This document shows, piece by piece, positions 48,788-59,399 of a stretch of DNA of 64,000 nt (position 1 is its first letter; the number at the start of each line of letters is the position of its first letter). Origin of the DNA: Armillaria gallica. Its lineage: Eukaryota; Basidiomycota; Agaricomycetes; Agaricales; Physalacriaceae. The notes under the pieces were generated by a model. It was not told where the DNA came from. It made no database searches and was given only the letters and a program-made list of their open reading frames with translations. The stretch covers positions 1,674,001 to 1,738,000 of the forward strand of contig JBANDB010000010.1 in NCBI GenBank assembly GCA_037576215.1. The letters are read 5' to 3'. A program made the translations under genes and the position numbers.

Positions 48788-51144
48788 ATGCTGGACCGCA
48801 ACGAGGCCGAAAGGCTTCCTGTTGTAATACCTCAGGAGGACATCGACAATGACCCGAAGGCTTTCGCGTGGTATGAGGGGCCTGAAGGCGGAGGCTCTAC
48901 CGTCCCATACCAGTTCAAAAAATACCCAAACCGACCGGTGAATGAGACACCCATGGGATATTTGCACTTCATTGTGGAAAACTGCGACGAGCGTACCAAG
49001 AATGTGCAAGATTTCTTAAATATTGTCCTCTTTAATTGGCTGAACATGCAGTTCACAGATTCATAGCGACTTTTTTGACGCCATCGACACTTATTTCGAA
49101 GGTCTGATGGCTTATGCAGGAGACCACTATGCAGAGTTCGTGATACCTTTTGGAACAAAACACCGGGGGAGGCGACTCCAACAGTGCCGGGATAAGCCTT
49201 GGATGCAATGGACGACAAGAAAACCGTCCTTGACCCAGAAGGTGTGTCCGTGTCTCTGGGACCTGGGTGGTCTCTCCAATTAATTCGTATCCAGTATCCC
49301 GTCTACTTTACAGCAGTTCAGTATTTCCTTGACGACCCGCGACATTACACCGCGAACAGGGACATCGGTGAATTGCTCAGCGCGACTGAATATGGAGATG
49401 ACTTGGACTTTGAAGAGGAGGAGGAGGAGGAGGAGGACAATGAATATGAAAATGATTCCTTTATAGACGATGGAAGTATCGAAGAGGAGCACGAAGAAGG
49501 AGAGAGCAGCGAAGCTGCGGATGAATCCGAAGCAAGCAGTAGTATAGAGGTACGTCCTACAGATTAGCTCATGCTCAGCAATACCTCATCTATCACAGGA
49601 GAGCACCCAAGCAAGTGACGCCGAAGACTCGCAATCTTGTATCAGCGACGACTTCGATTCAGAACCATACATGCAGACTCCACCTCGCAAGATACCTCTA
49701 AATGGCACCGCGAGCTTGGGCTCCGCCTACAGACTCGGAAAACGTCGCGACAGTTCTAGTCCAAGTATGCCCTATGAACGGTACAGCTAGCTTTTTATTT
49801 TATTTTTACAAGTACATCAGGTCCCGAGCTACCACCATCCAGTACGCTTCGCAAGCGCTGGCGAGCGTCTCCGGATTTTAACACCTCTCCACTGGTATTA
49901 TTATCTCCGACTCCATCTAAGGGTAATTACATCAAGCTTGTGATCTTCCTCCTTTTTAACGTTTTTCTCCAACAGTGAACTCTTCCAATAAGGGTATGCT
50001 GAGTATCGTGCCTCGCTTTATGGTCTCACTAGCGTTCTCTATAGCTTTGCCGCGTAAGGGCAGGTTTTCAAGCGTCGCCTCCTCAGATCACCGTGAGTAG
50101 AAAATATTCCTACACCTTGTTTCTGACGCGCGTTTCCGCGTTGTAGTAGAACATTCAGATGTCGCAGAGACGAACGAATCTGAAGCCAGGCAACAGAGCC
50201 GAAGCCGCAAAACTGAACGTCCTGAAACCAGGCAGCGACAGACCCGAAATGATGGCAAAAGCAGCTCCATCAAAGCCAATTCCAGCCACAGCCGAAAGCG
50301 CGAACGGCTTGCGTCAGATGTCGAGGACTTTATATCGTCCGCAGGAGGAGAGGAGGACGACGGAAGCGACGAGTATATTGACAGCACCACAGAGGTACGG
50401 ATCTGGACCCCCGTGACTTCTTCCTTCTGATTCTTTCTGCAGAATGACACTTCAATGGACATGGAGAACAGTAAGAATGCCTTTTCGATCCGCTTTTCTT
50501 TGGGTACCCATATTTTTTCAATAGGTTCCGAACCTCGCGAGCTGCGTCCTCGAAAACCTCCCCCTAGCGATGGTCCCTGTATCTTGGAAGAAATACTATC
50601 TGCGAAATCTTCATTATCAAGCATTGCAACCGAACTGTCATCAGGTGTCATTGATTTACTCTCTGATAATGAAGACTCCGGCGTTATCGTGATAAGTTCC
50701 GGCCCTGAGTCTGAACAGGATGAGTCTAGTACGTTCTTTTTTCTCTCTACAAAGGAGGGCCAGTCATCAACTGACCATTCATTCACCGAAGGGCAGAGCC
50801 AGTATACACGGCGGAAAAGAGGGCCGTCAGAATCTGACCCTGATGTCCAGCGTACGTGTTGTGCCCTTCTTTCTTGCTCCTAGGCTCGAAATATCGTTTC
50901 GTAGCCCCATGCTCTAAACGAAGACGTGCATCCGCAATTTGTCGACATGTCTCGAGCTCAGAAGGTGAGTATATTGCAGTCTTGGTTATCGGTGACTTAC
51001 CGTAGTCGCAGGTTCTCCTTCGCGCTCTCCTTCTCCAGAGAGGCCTTCGCCGAAGTGTAAGCATTGTCATTTGTTCACTATCTTTGCGACATTTCTGAAC
51101 TCGACTAGTGCGGCGGTTACGTCGGTGGACTGAGTCCTAGTTAA
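48788..51144 (+). CDS. WY/GGG-family uncharacterised protein, copy D
   Basis: The best-preserved member. Exon 1 has MLDRNEAERLPVVIPQEDID, AFAWYEGPEGGGSTVP and NETPMGYLHFIV. Exon 2 has FFDAIDTYFEGLMAYAGDHY and EFVIPFGTKHRGRRLQQ. Exon 3 has YPVYFTAVQYFLDDPRHYTA and LLSATEYGDDLDFEEEEE, with an acidic run coded by GAG repeats near 49410. Further on: TASLGSAYRLGKRRDSSSP, a VEDFISSAGGEEDDGSDEY exon, SEPRELRPRKPPPSDG, LSAKSSLSSIATELSS and two SUMO-interaction-like clusters (VIDLLSDNED, VIVISSGPESEQDE). The last splice gives PSPKCGGYVGGLSPS. Domain exons and phases match copy B closely, indicating recent duplication. Several tail exons are small and their edges approximate. Function unknown. Confidence 0.7.
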
Positions 51145-51480
51145 TTGGGAAATCATCGGCGAATGTGGGCTTGTGCTTCGTATCCTAAGCGTATTCCATG
51201 ATAAGTGTGTCGAATGGCTTTTTATCTGTTATCTTGTTGTAGCATAGTTTCTTGTCCTGTTTGCGCTGCTCCATATCTTGCTATCTTGCTGTAGTTGTTG
51301 CATACCCTAGTTGTTCCGTATCTGTACTCATTTTATATGTAATTATAAAAAAGCAAGATGATTCAGAATCACGGAAGGCGGACAACGAGGCTCTGCAACC
51401 GGCGTAGGCACGTTGTCGAGACAATGCGTTCGACGTCTGAGATATGAGCTATGGAAGTCGGAGTCTGAGTAAGCGTGGTA
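51145..51480. other. Intergenic region after copy D
   Basis: The first about 40 bases match copy A's 3' flank. I see no gene. Confidence 0.4.
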
Positions 51481-52030
51481 TGCAAGATGGGCGGCGATGA
51501 TCAATGGCATGTCCCGGAACCAAAGCTCAGAATATCCACGATGTGGCTGGTTGTGTCACGCATACGAGGAGGGTCATGCCATTAGATATAGAGCAAACGA
51601 CAAAAATATAGCATTGGAGGTACACGCAAGAAGAGGCCTTTCAATGCGGGGCTATGGACGATGAGAAAACTTCATAAAATGTAAAGTACGCCTCTGATCA
51701 GTAACTTGCGTCGTGTCAACAAAAAATAAAATATGCACCTGAACCATCTGCCTCCGTCTCCAGAGAATCCAGTCCTGAATCCCGATCGTTCCTGTAACTG
51801 TAGGTCCTACACGACCGCCAAAAATGATAGGCTTGGCCATAGGGATTGTGAACGACGGTCGGGTGCAAATCCTACGCTACCAGTTAATCATCTACATATC
51901 TAGACAGAAAAGAAACGACCCACCTGAACCATACACCTCTCAACACCGGATGAGGGTGTGGTATAGAGTCGTAGAGTCAGACCGAGCCGGTGCCGTACCG
52001 GGTCTGCACAGACGTTCACCCGGTCAATTT
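51480..52030. repeat. Dispersed repeat copy at 51.5-52.0 kb
   Basis: Contains the core CAGTAACTTGCGTCGTGT and ATGCACCTGAACCAT found also near 54.84, 59.51 and 59.98 kb. A right-hand part (GGGTGTGGTATAGAGTC, GAGCCGGTGCCGTA, TCTGCACAGACGT) corresponds to 60128-60205. The minus strand of this copy holds the most gene-like piece, MAKPIIFGGRVGPTVTG, so the repeat may derive from a duplicated multi-exon gene. No intact gene could be built. Confidence 0.65.
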
Positions 52031-52458
52031 GCCACTAAAGGACCAACAGTGGGAGGCTACGGCAGCAAGTAAGCGGCCATATCCCGCGACAATACGGGAT
52101 GTATGTACAGAGGAGCGATAACGACGGCAAATAGGACGGGCGTGATGGTGGTAGAAGGGAAAGGAGGATCGATCGCGTAATGAAGTAATGCACGTGGTCG
52201 AGGTTTTGACGGTAGTCTTTAGTCTAGGGTAGCCTATCCTGATTTCGTCTTATAATTGATTGGGTTGACGCTTTTTTCTCGTAGGACCATGTCGTGTTCG
52301 ACAAAGTCTCGAGGAAATCTATTCTTGTATTATCAACTCCGTATCTGAATTGATCATCAATTCGCCAGCGCCCAGGCCATTTCCACTGGTGGTCAGAAAT
52401 AATTGATCGCTATTGTTGCTTCAACATAGAGTACAGACATGCACTGAGCTTAGCAAAA
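52031..52458. other. Intergenic region
   Basis: No supported gene downstream of the F-box gene's stop. Confidence 0.4.
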
Positions 52459-53922
52459 CTAGTCATCCAGCCATGTCCCAGCATCCTGATACACATCAAC
52501 CTGAAGCCCTTCACCCTCGAGGACGTCAAGCTCATTCATCCGCAACGCCTTGAGATAATCAAGTCCTTGATCCATACGCACGCACGAAATTCGCAGGGAG
52601 GTTACTCTCCGACCCGTCCACCCCTTACCAAGTCGGTTCCGTAAACAAGTAACGATGGCCTGTATTTCACTCTGGAAAGGTCTATCATGTACTAGCAGCC
52701 TAATGGTCAGTTGTCGCAGGTTAGGATACGAGCTGACCATCCCAACATCCTCCCAGTATGCACCGATGGTCAATCTCTCCAATGACTCCTGATAGTCCGA
52801 CGGGAGATGTGCAATCCCATAGCAAAAGCAACTAATCCGCAGACTCTTTAAGTTGCACGATGACCTGGTAAAAAATGCGATCAGGGAAGGTATACCGTGA
52901 CACGGTTTAGACAAGCGCAATTCCTCCAATGAAGGAAGTGTGAGCTTTGCTAAAATGTTTGGTGTGCTCGTGGAAAATCGCTGTATACGATTGTTCCTCA
53001 AAGGAGTGGTGGGTGTTAAACAATCGTTGTCCGTGAGCTTTAGGTGGCACTCGATGAGGGTCGGTAGCCTCATGATATATTGAATATCTTCGAGACAAGC
53101 GATGCCACCGGAGAAATGAGTGAGGTTCGCATTCAGAGGTGTTTGACGAACACTGTTGAATGGAAGAAGCCAAGCTCTCCGAAGGGAAGGCGCCGTAACG
53201 AGCATCTTAGTGTAGACGCCTGTAAGCAGTCCTACGGAATGGAAAAATACTTCTTCTAGTAAGGGTAGTTTTCCAGCGACAGTCGATAGTGCGCTCATAA
53301 CGGTGCCAACTTCAGTTCTTGAAACATCCTTGATCTGCATCCGCTTCCAGCGGGTAGAGTGTTGGAGGATGAGGCTGAGGATACCCCTGTCGTCCTCTCC
53401 GAATCTGTGCTGAAATGAAATCGAGATATCGAGGGGATACTCCCCAGAGAGCTGGAGGTGCCTGCCCAATATCGTCAATGAGTCACGAGTGTATGGACGA
53501 CATATGTCGATCTTGGCCCATAGTGACGGGGTGCTAAGCACGATATCCCTCCATGCGTAGCAGATGTGGGCGAGGGACCAGGGTGCGCTTCGAGTGTTAA
53601 GGCTATCTTCTGAACTTGGTACAAAGGCAAAGACGATTTCCAGGACATCACGCGGAAGACGACGAATGGGTGCAAGCAATGAGCGACAGTTTGACACGTA
53701 CTGTGTCAGAGATTTATGCCGTTCATTCAGGTGTGAAGCCTCTTTTGCTAAAAGTTGCGGGCATTGCCCGGTGAGAAGCGCAGTCAGATGAGAGATGGCT
53801 TGTTCCGAGGCAAAAACGGCGTCCTGTATCTGGGACAGGTCTTCGTCAGGTAGAGTGATGTTGCCACGAAGGATATGGATTAGGGATTCCGGTGGCGGAT
53901 TTTCCGGTCTAAGGAAGCTCAT
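52459..53922 (-). CDS. F-box protein with LRR-like repeats
   Basis: A single uninterrupted exon of 487 codons. The ATG giving MSFLRPENPPPESLIHILRG is the first in frame; the frame is open six codons further upstream but without an ATG. An N-terminal coiled region (residues about 25-75) is followed by the F-box, IRRLPRDVLEIVFAFVPSSE, then APWSLAHICYAWRDIVLSTPSLWAKIDI, the usual Agaricomycete F-box continuation. The rest is a series of degenerate leucine-rich units such as LPLLEEVFFHSV, LPSLEELRLSKP, CNLKSLRISCFCY and YPNLRQLTIRL. F-box proteins bind Skp1 and present substrates to SCF ubiquitin ligases; this one belongs to a large lineage-expanded group with unknown substrates. Intact. Confidence 0.88.
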   Translation of the reverse strand: MSFLRPENPPPESLIHILRGNITLPDEDLSQIQDAVFASEQAISHLTALLTGQCPQLLAKEASHLNERHKSLTQYVSNCRSLLAPIRRLPRDVLEIVFAFVPSSEDSLNTRSAPWSLAHICYAWRDIVLSTPSLWAKIDICRPYTRDSLTILGRHLQLSGEYPLDISISFQHRFGEDDRGILSLILQHSTRWKRMQIKDVSRTEVGTVMSALSTVAGKLPLLEEVFFHSVGLLTGVYTKMLVTAPSLRRAWLLPFNSVRQTPLNANLTHFSGGIACLEDIQYIMRLPTLIECHLKLTDNDCLTPTTPLRNNRIQRFSTSTPNILAKLTLPSLEELRLSKPCHGIPSLIAFFTRSSCNLKSLRISCFCYGIAHLPSDYQESLERLTIGAYWEDVGMVSSYPNLRQLTIRLLVHDRPFQSEIQAIVTCLRNRLGKGWTGRRVTSLRISCVRMDQGLDYLKALRMNELDVLEGEGLQVDVYQDAGTWLDD

Positions 53923-54079
53923 GATTCTTGGCGATGGCAAGAGACTATCGAGCGATTAGAGAAAAGACAGACGCTCAGAGAGTTTTCGCTCACCGAGGAA
54001 GGATAGAGCATACTGAGCCCCCTATTCGATGAGCTCACTGTCTTATTGGTCTGTGTGACCTGCTAAATGCCTCCGTCGG

Positions 54080-54990
54080 CTCAGATTAAGCAGTTGTAAG
54101 TAACCCCAACTTGAGCGTCTAGCTTCCCGATAAATTGAAGGGCGAAGAAGGGATACAGGGAGCGACATACCACTATTTCTTCCCTCCCGCTCTCCTTCTC
54201 ATTGCATATGTGTCCTAACACCGTTGCCGTCACGAAATCATGTGAATTCCAGAGGTAGTAGACACCAGCAACCGAACGAGACAAGGCGAACACCAGCAGA
54301 GTAGCAGCATACTAATCAGACAGTCTTTTCTTCCTCTACAGGTGGCTATATTTGACGAGGAAAACATGGCCAATACTGTGGAGGCAACTCTCGATGGACA
54401 TCTTGAGGTAGTCTCGGGTTGAATGTCTGCAGGAATTTCATTGGGTCTAGGCTTCGAGCGTCAAGCGCATAAATCCACCATCCTTTTTCATCTACTCTTG
54501 CTTTCTAGTCGGGGTTAGGCCTCAGTATTGGCCGGTATAATGAGGCCTCTTAGCTCTAAGCATGAGCACGGTCACAGCATGCAGAATGGGTCTGAATGGG
54601 TGGTGATGACGGACCGGATAGCACGGAACTAAGATTCTGACTGTTCACGACTTGTAAGCTGGTGGTGTGTGTTTGCTGGTAGTTTGTTGAATACCATGAA
54701 TATGTGGGAGACTATGCGGTCAAATAGAGAGAAAGAAGATATGGCATTGCAGATACACGCAAATATGGATGTTTTCCACGCCGAGACTGTGCAATGACGA
54801 GAAAACTCCTTGGATGTAAAACCTACGCCTCTGGTCAGTAACTCGCGTCGGGTAGACACAAAAGAGAATATGCACCTGGACCATACATGGCCATTTCGGC
54901 AGAATCCAGCCCTGATCTTTTATGCAGCTGCAAGTCCTACGCGACCGCAAACAGCGATAGGGCTTGGCCACTTTTCTGAGGCATCATCAT
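54080..54990. repeat. Dispersed repeat copy at 54.1-55.0 kb
   Basis: The left part (54080-54450) resembles 41540-42050. The right part (54410-54990) aligns closely and colinearly with 59570-60115. Shared runs include GGCTTCGAGCGTC, CCTCAGTATTGGCCGGTATAA, AGCTCTAAGCATGAGCACG, TGATGACGGACCGGATA, GAAGATATGGCATTGCAGAT and TTTCGGCAGAATCCAGCCCT. No terminal repeats or transposase recognised. On the minus strand the copies keep splice-like junctions around ATGGTTCAG/GTGCATA, hinting at decayed gene copies. Confidence 0.75.
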
Positions 54991-55029
54991 CGTTCACACG
55001 GAGACCTTGCCGCATCAATGTTTCAACCC

Positions 55030-55230
55030 TGTAGGCCTGGAAATGAATTCAAGCTCTGATACCACACCAACCGCCTTTTGCCTAGAAAACGGGAATCACT
55101 TTGAAGTATTCCTTCTTGTTTCGAGTACTCATTAGCGATACTAGCGCTGTACACGGCCTCATACCATCAAAATCCCGGTGGCATGATGTCGATTTGGAAC
55201 CGCATGCAACTCCCGCTTCGTCTTTTTATT
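55030..55230 (+). pseudogene. 5' fragment of the adjacent HET-like gene
   Basis: Aligns with about 55690-55945 of the HET-like gene 0.6 kb downstream. Shared runs are GAAAA(T/C)GGGAATC, CTTGTTTCGA(A/G)TACTCA, ATACTAGCGCTGTACACGGCC, GCATGA(G/T)GTCGATT and TTCGTCTTTTT. The open frames here are not continuous with the paralogue, so it is a relic of a local tandem duplication. Similarity ends near 55230. Confidence 0.65.
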
Positions 55231-55652
55231 CGAGTAGTTCCTATCTCCATCATCTCCAGAATCAAATCTTCCACACTGTCGACGTCTATTTTTCTGAGTG
55301 CGCGTCTGTCGCGTAATATTTTTTCTTGATCTCGAGTGTTCGGTGGCCAGCTGTAGTAACAGGTCAGAGTTGTATAAAGTGAGAAGGAAAATCGCTTACC
55401 GTGATTTGTAGATTGCACGTAATCGTTGGGGAAGGGAAGTGGGAAAGTGTGACGTTACTCTCTCCCTATCTACGCGTTGATCAGCCTTCGGGCTCGTGCC
55501 GCCTCATTCATATGACACTTCGTTAGAACCAGACGCATGCGGTGTGCAACGTGCGTGAAAACGATGGCCAATGGAAAGAGGAGGTGCTGCTGAAAACGGT
55601 TCGCGACAAGCTTCACAGCCTTTCTCGGCTCGAGTGGACCAAGACTCCCATC

Positions 55653-57695
55653 ATGTCGTTCACACAGAGATCTCGCATCAACCTAGGCCTGCAGCCGAAT
55701 TCAACTCGAAGCTCTGATGCGACGCTACTCGAGGAAAACACCTTTCCGCTTAGCACTCCCTCGACTGTATATACTTCTCAGGGCCTGAAAATGGGAATCG
55801 GTACGTATCACTCATCCCTCTTGTTTCGAATACTCACGACAATACTAGCGCTGTACACGGCCTTGTACCAATGTATTCTCGGCGGCATGAGGTCGATTGG
55901 GAACTACATACGCTCTCGATTCGTCTTTTTGACTGCTTGGTCTCCTGCCGAATGCGACGAGAACAACAACACGTCCGAACGCCAATTCTACTTGAGAGGA
56001 TGTTGGTCAAGACTCGTCGCCCGCTTGCGTCCCTCTATTGTGGATCTCGAGTCTGATGACGATGGACTACGGCCTCCGAGGGTAAGCCACCAGCCACCAA
56101 AGCAACAAAGGAGAAATAGATGACATAGTATTCCAGGATCTTCCTGAAGTCACCATCTCCGCCTTCAATGAGACGGGTCGAGCAGAATCGTCGATCCCCA
56201 TTCCATTACAACGAGCATACACCGGTACAAAGCCCGCAATACCATCCTGCCTCGCCGACACTCCCTGCACAACCCTCGGCATCCAAGACCTCCTGGACCA
56301 ACTCAACACCACACTCGGAGCATTTCACACCCTGCACACACCCACCCTCTCTTCCCTCCTCTCAGACTGCCTCACGAACAACTACGACTTTGGCACAGCA
56401 TACGGTCGCCTCCGCCCGGTATGGTACACCACCCGTGATTGGAGCACCATGCGAGACTTGGAAGAACAAGACAGGGAGTTACGACGAAGAGCACTTGCCG
56501 GGAACCGGATCGTCAATCCATGGTTACCACCCCGACGCGTCTGGGATCTATACAGCAACCGGGTGGTACCATGGTGGATCACAGACGTTGATGGGAAACT
56601 CCGCTGGCCTCAGCCGATATCGCACGCTTGGGTGGACGAAAAGGAGAGGGCCGACGTGTGGACGCCTATCAATGGATACGAATGGCCTGTTCCTGTCCCG
56701 AAAGAGAGTGACCTCAACCTTGTCCGCATCGAGATGCTCAATCTTGGGTTGGAGTACGCGTGGTTGGACGTTCTGTGTTTGAGACAGGTGGGCGGGCCAG
56801 GGGAGGATGTACGTGCAGAGGAGTGGAAGCTGGACGTGCCCATGATTGGGGCAGTGTACCGGGCGACCCGTGTGGTGTTATACCTGAATGGGCTCGGCCG
56901 GCCTTTGACTTTGAAGGAGGGCGACTTGGATAGTGATCGCAGTTGGTTTAGACATGCTTGGACGCTACAGGAGGTTGGCTGGGAGAGGGTGATTGCTGGG
57001 GACACACTGGATGGACCACTTCAAGCCAAACCCATAGATAACACCGGGCACTATCAGACTGATTTCCTGACCAAATTCCACAAGCACTTACAGTTTGTGC
57101 ATAACATCCCCCGTCAAGGCGTGTTTGCCGTTCTGAAGAGCATGCAGAGTAGGGTGTCTGCGAATCCAGTGGACAAAGTCGCGGGACTGGCATGTTTTCT
57201 AGGTTCCAAAACGATACCGGCGTACTATGAGAGCCAGAGTCTCGAGGACGCGTGGACTGCGCTGGTAAACTCGATGGATATGGGGCTTCGGGGGTATTGT
57301 TCGCTTGGTTCCCTGAACCGGGGGATGCTGGTACCAAGTGGAGACCTTCGTGGAATCAGGTTCTGAGGGTACCTCTGGACGGGGGTATTAGTACTTTTGG
57401 GGCGCACGTTGACTCGGAGGGGGATGACAATTGGTGTGCGGTGGATTGTATTGAGGGGGGGTTGATAATGGATGGGGGGAGTCAGTGCAGGGAGTTGATA
57501 GTTAGAGATGGGGATGGGGTAGATCGTGGGTTCAAGATCATGGTCACACACAAGTACCCGATACCTGAAGGCATGTATACACTTATTTGCCCTGATTCAG
57601 GGAACTGTTTGGTTGTTGGGAGGACATTACCGGGGAACAGGTTTGAGAAAGTATCTGTAGTCAAACTTACTGAGGAAGAAGGCATACAGTTGTGA
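55653..57695 (+). CDS. HET-like protein with one-base frameshift
   Basis: An Agaricomycete protein related to heterokaryon-incompatibility (HET) domains. The N-terminus has a hydrophobic helix (LLFRILTTILALYTALYQ). An intron (GTAAGC...TTCCAG, about 56082-56134) joins RPPR to DLPEVTISAFNETGRAESSI. Conserved core: CLTNNYDFGTAYGRLRPVWY, RRVWDLYSNRVVPWW, ISHAWVDEKERADVWTPING, LNLGLEYAWLDVLCLRQVGG, KLDVPMIGAVYR and SWFRHAWTLQEVG. After SMDMGLRG (near 57290) the frame ends early, but the family's next segment, LFAWFPEPGDAGTKWRPSWN, continues at once in the neighbouring frame to a stop at 57695. The break lies at a G5 run and is explained by one missing G: assembly error or recent inactivation. HET proteins act in allorecognition in ascomycetes; the role here is unproven. 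Confidence 0.75.
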
Positions 57696-59399
57696 GATCT
57701 GAATATTACTGAAAAGCGTCGGTATATTCTTGTTTGAATTGCATGTGGTGTGGTAGTTCTAGAGTCTATAGAATATTACTTATTCTCAATTTGAGTCGCA
57801 GACCTAGATAATAGAACGAACATGACATACTCTTGGACTGGTCTGTTCGCCTAGCTCCGATGAACTGCTCACAAGCCTGTCGATATGAAGTAAAAAGTTC
57901 ATTCGACTCGTCTGCGAGCTCCCGAACCTTCTGACCTGGAGGGCTCTGCTCATCGACACCGCCTCGAGTATCGAGTGTTCTGTACAGTCATCCCCGCAAA
58001 GACGCTGGCGAATCCTTTGTCCATACCAACAACACCAAACGCAATAGTATATAGCTCGCTCTGAAACGTGATGAAGCTTGGAAATGGTAGATGAGCGAGC
58101 CTTCGTCTGATGATCCCCAACCGACGCCCTTTTCGCATACAGCAACTTCAACGTCGACGCGCTCATTGGTGTCGCTCCGCATGAGCTTGGTACACCATAT
58201 AATGACGTCGCGCTTTTTTGTTGTGATACGAAAGCTCTAGTAGTCAAAGAGGTTAGAGTCGAAGCCAAAGACGGACATGTCGGTAGCAGTGATTGGGCTT
58301 GGAAATCGACCTTGGATTTTGAAGATTTGCCATGGCACCAATGATGAGTGCCTCTTCGTCCTCGCCCTCTTCGTTTCTTCGGAATTCAAATTCTTCTCCC
58401 TCCTCTTCCTACCGTCCCTCTTCAAGCAACACCCGTCGTCCCTCCATTCTACCAACGCTGCCTTGTAGGTTAGCGAATGGCTCTTTCACAAAAGCATTAA
58501 TGTCCTCGATGAGAGCTCCAACAGGTTGATGCACCTGAGTAATGTCAGGAGGACAAGGATTGTAGAGGCATATGGATCTCGACACTGACACGGCGGTAAT
58601 GGAGATCGATGAATGCACAAGCTCGGCACTTTTCTAGCTGATTCATGGTTAGTTTAAGCGCTCTGGAGAATGTATATGGGATCGATGGATGCATGACATG
58701 CCGTACTAGGCAGTTTTTGGCCTACCTTGAGGTAAAATGTCAGATGAATCCAAATGATGACAAACTGATGCATGCGGGTTTTCAACATTCAAGGCTCTGC
58801 TGTGTGAGAGGTACAACGCTACAGCGGGAATCACGCCCACCCATAAAGCATTGTCAATGGGGCTTCTCTCGTCGTCATCGAGCCAATTGATATTGGCAGA
58901 CGCCGGAATCTTCAGATCGATAATATAGAAGCTGGCTCCCGCGTCCGAAAGATTGTGGAGTACTGGTGGATAGTTGAGAAATGGACTGCGCGTAGTGGAC
59001 CGAACGAGTTGCCCATCTGTGAAAAACATATCGGAAAAAAAGAGTGGAATATATAGCTTCAGAAAGAGAAATGGTATTCAACAAGTTACAATACGCTTGA
59101 TGTATAAGCTATGAGCTATGGTTGCCAAAATACGAGATGCTGTTCCGCCTTTTACAGAGTAAGGGTTGATCAAAGACGGCTATGCACCGTGTGGAGAGAG
59201 CAAAATACCGCGGGGGTATGTGCTAGGACCCGGGCCGAGGAACACTTCGCGTCAGCAGCTTTTGGAGATGTCGGATGATTTGCTGTACAACCAGTAAAGA
59301 GGCCTCTTAGCAAGCACGGTACGCATGACGGGTGGATGATTGGGACGTCACAGAGCCGTAGTTGAGACCATTTAGTTTGGCTGGTTGCATCTCACAAGA
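57696..59399. other. Region with possible decayed minus-strand gene
   Basis: Open pieces on the minus strand (58706-59029 starting MFFTDGQLVRSTTRSPFLNY; around 58409-58618 with VGALIEDINAFVKEPFANL; around 57990-58270 with KKRDVIIWCTKLMRSDTNER) might be exons of one gene. They are not joined by convincing splice sites, and a stop interrupts the third. I recognise no family. Low support. Confidence 0.3.

Noticed and set aside
50088..50786. 232-codon minus-strand open frame
   Set aside because: Antisense to the acidic tail of copy D; its Ser/Leu-rich reading is the complement of Glu/Asp/Ser codons.
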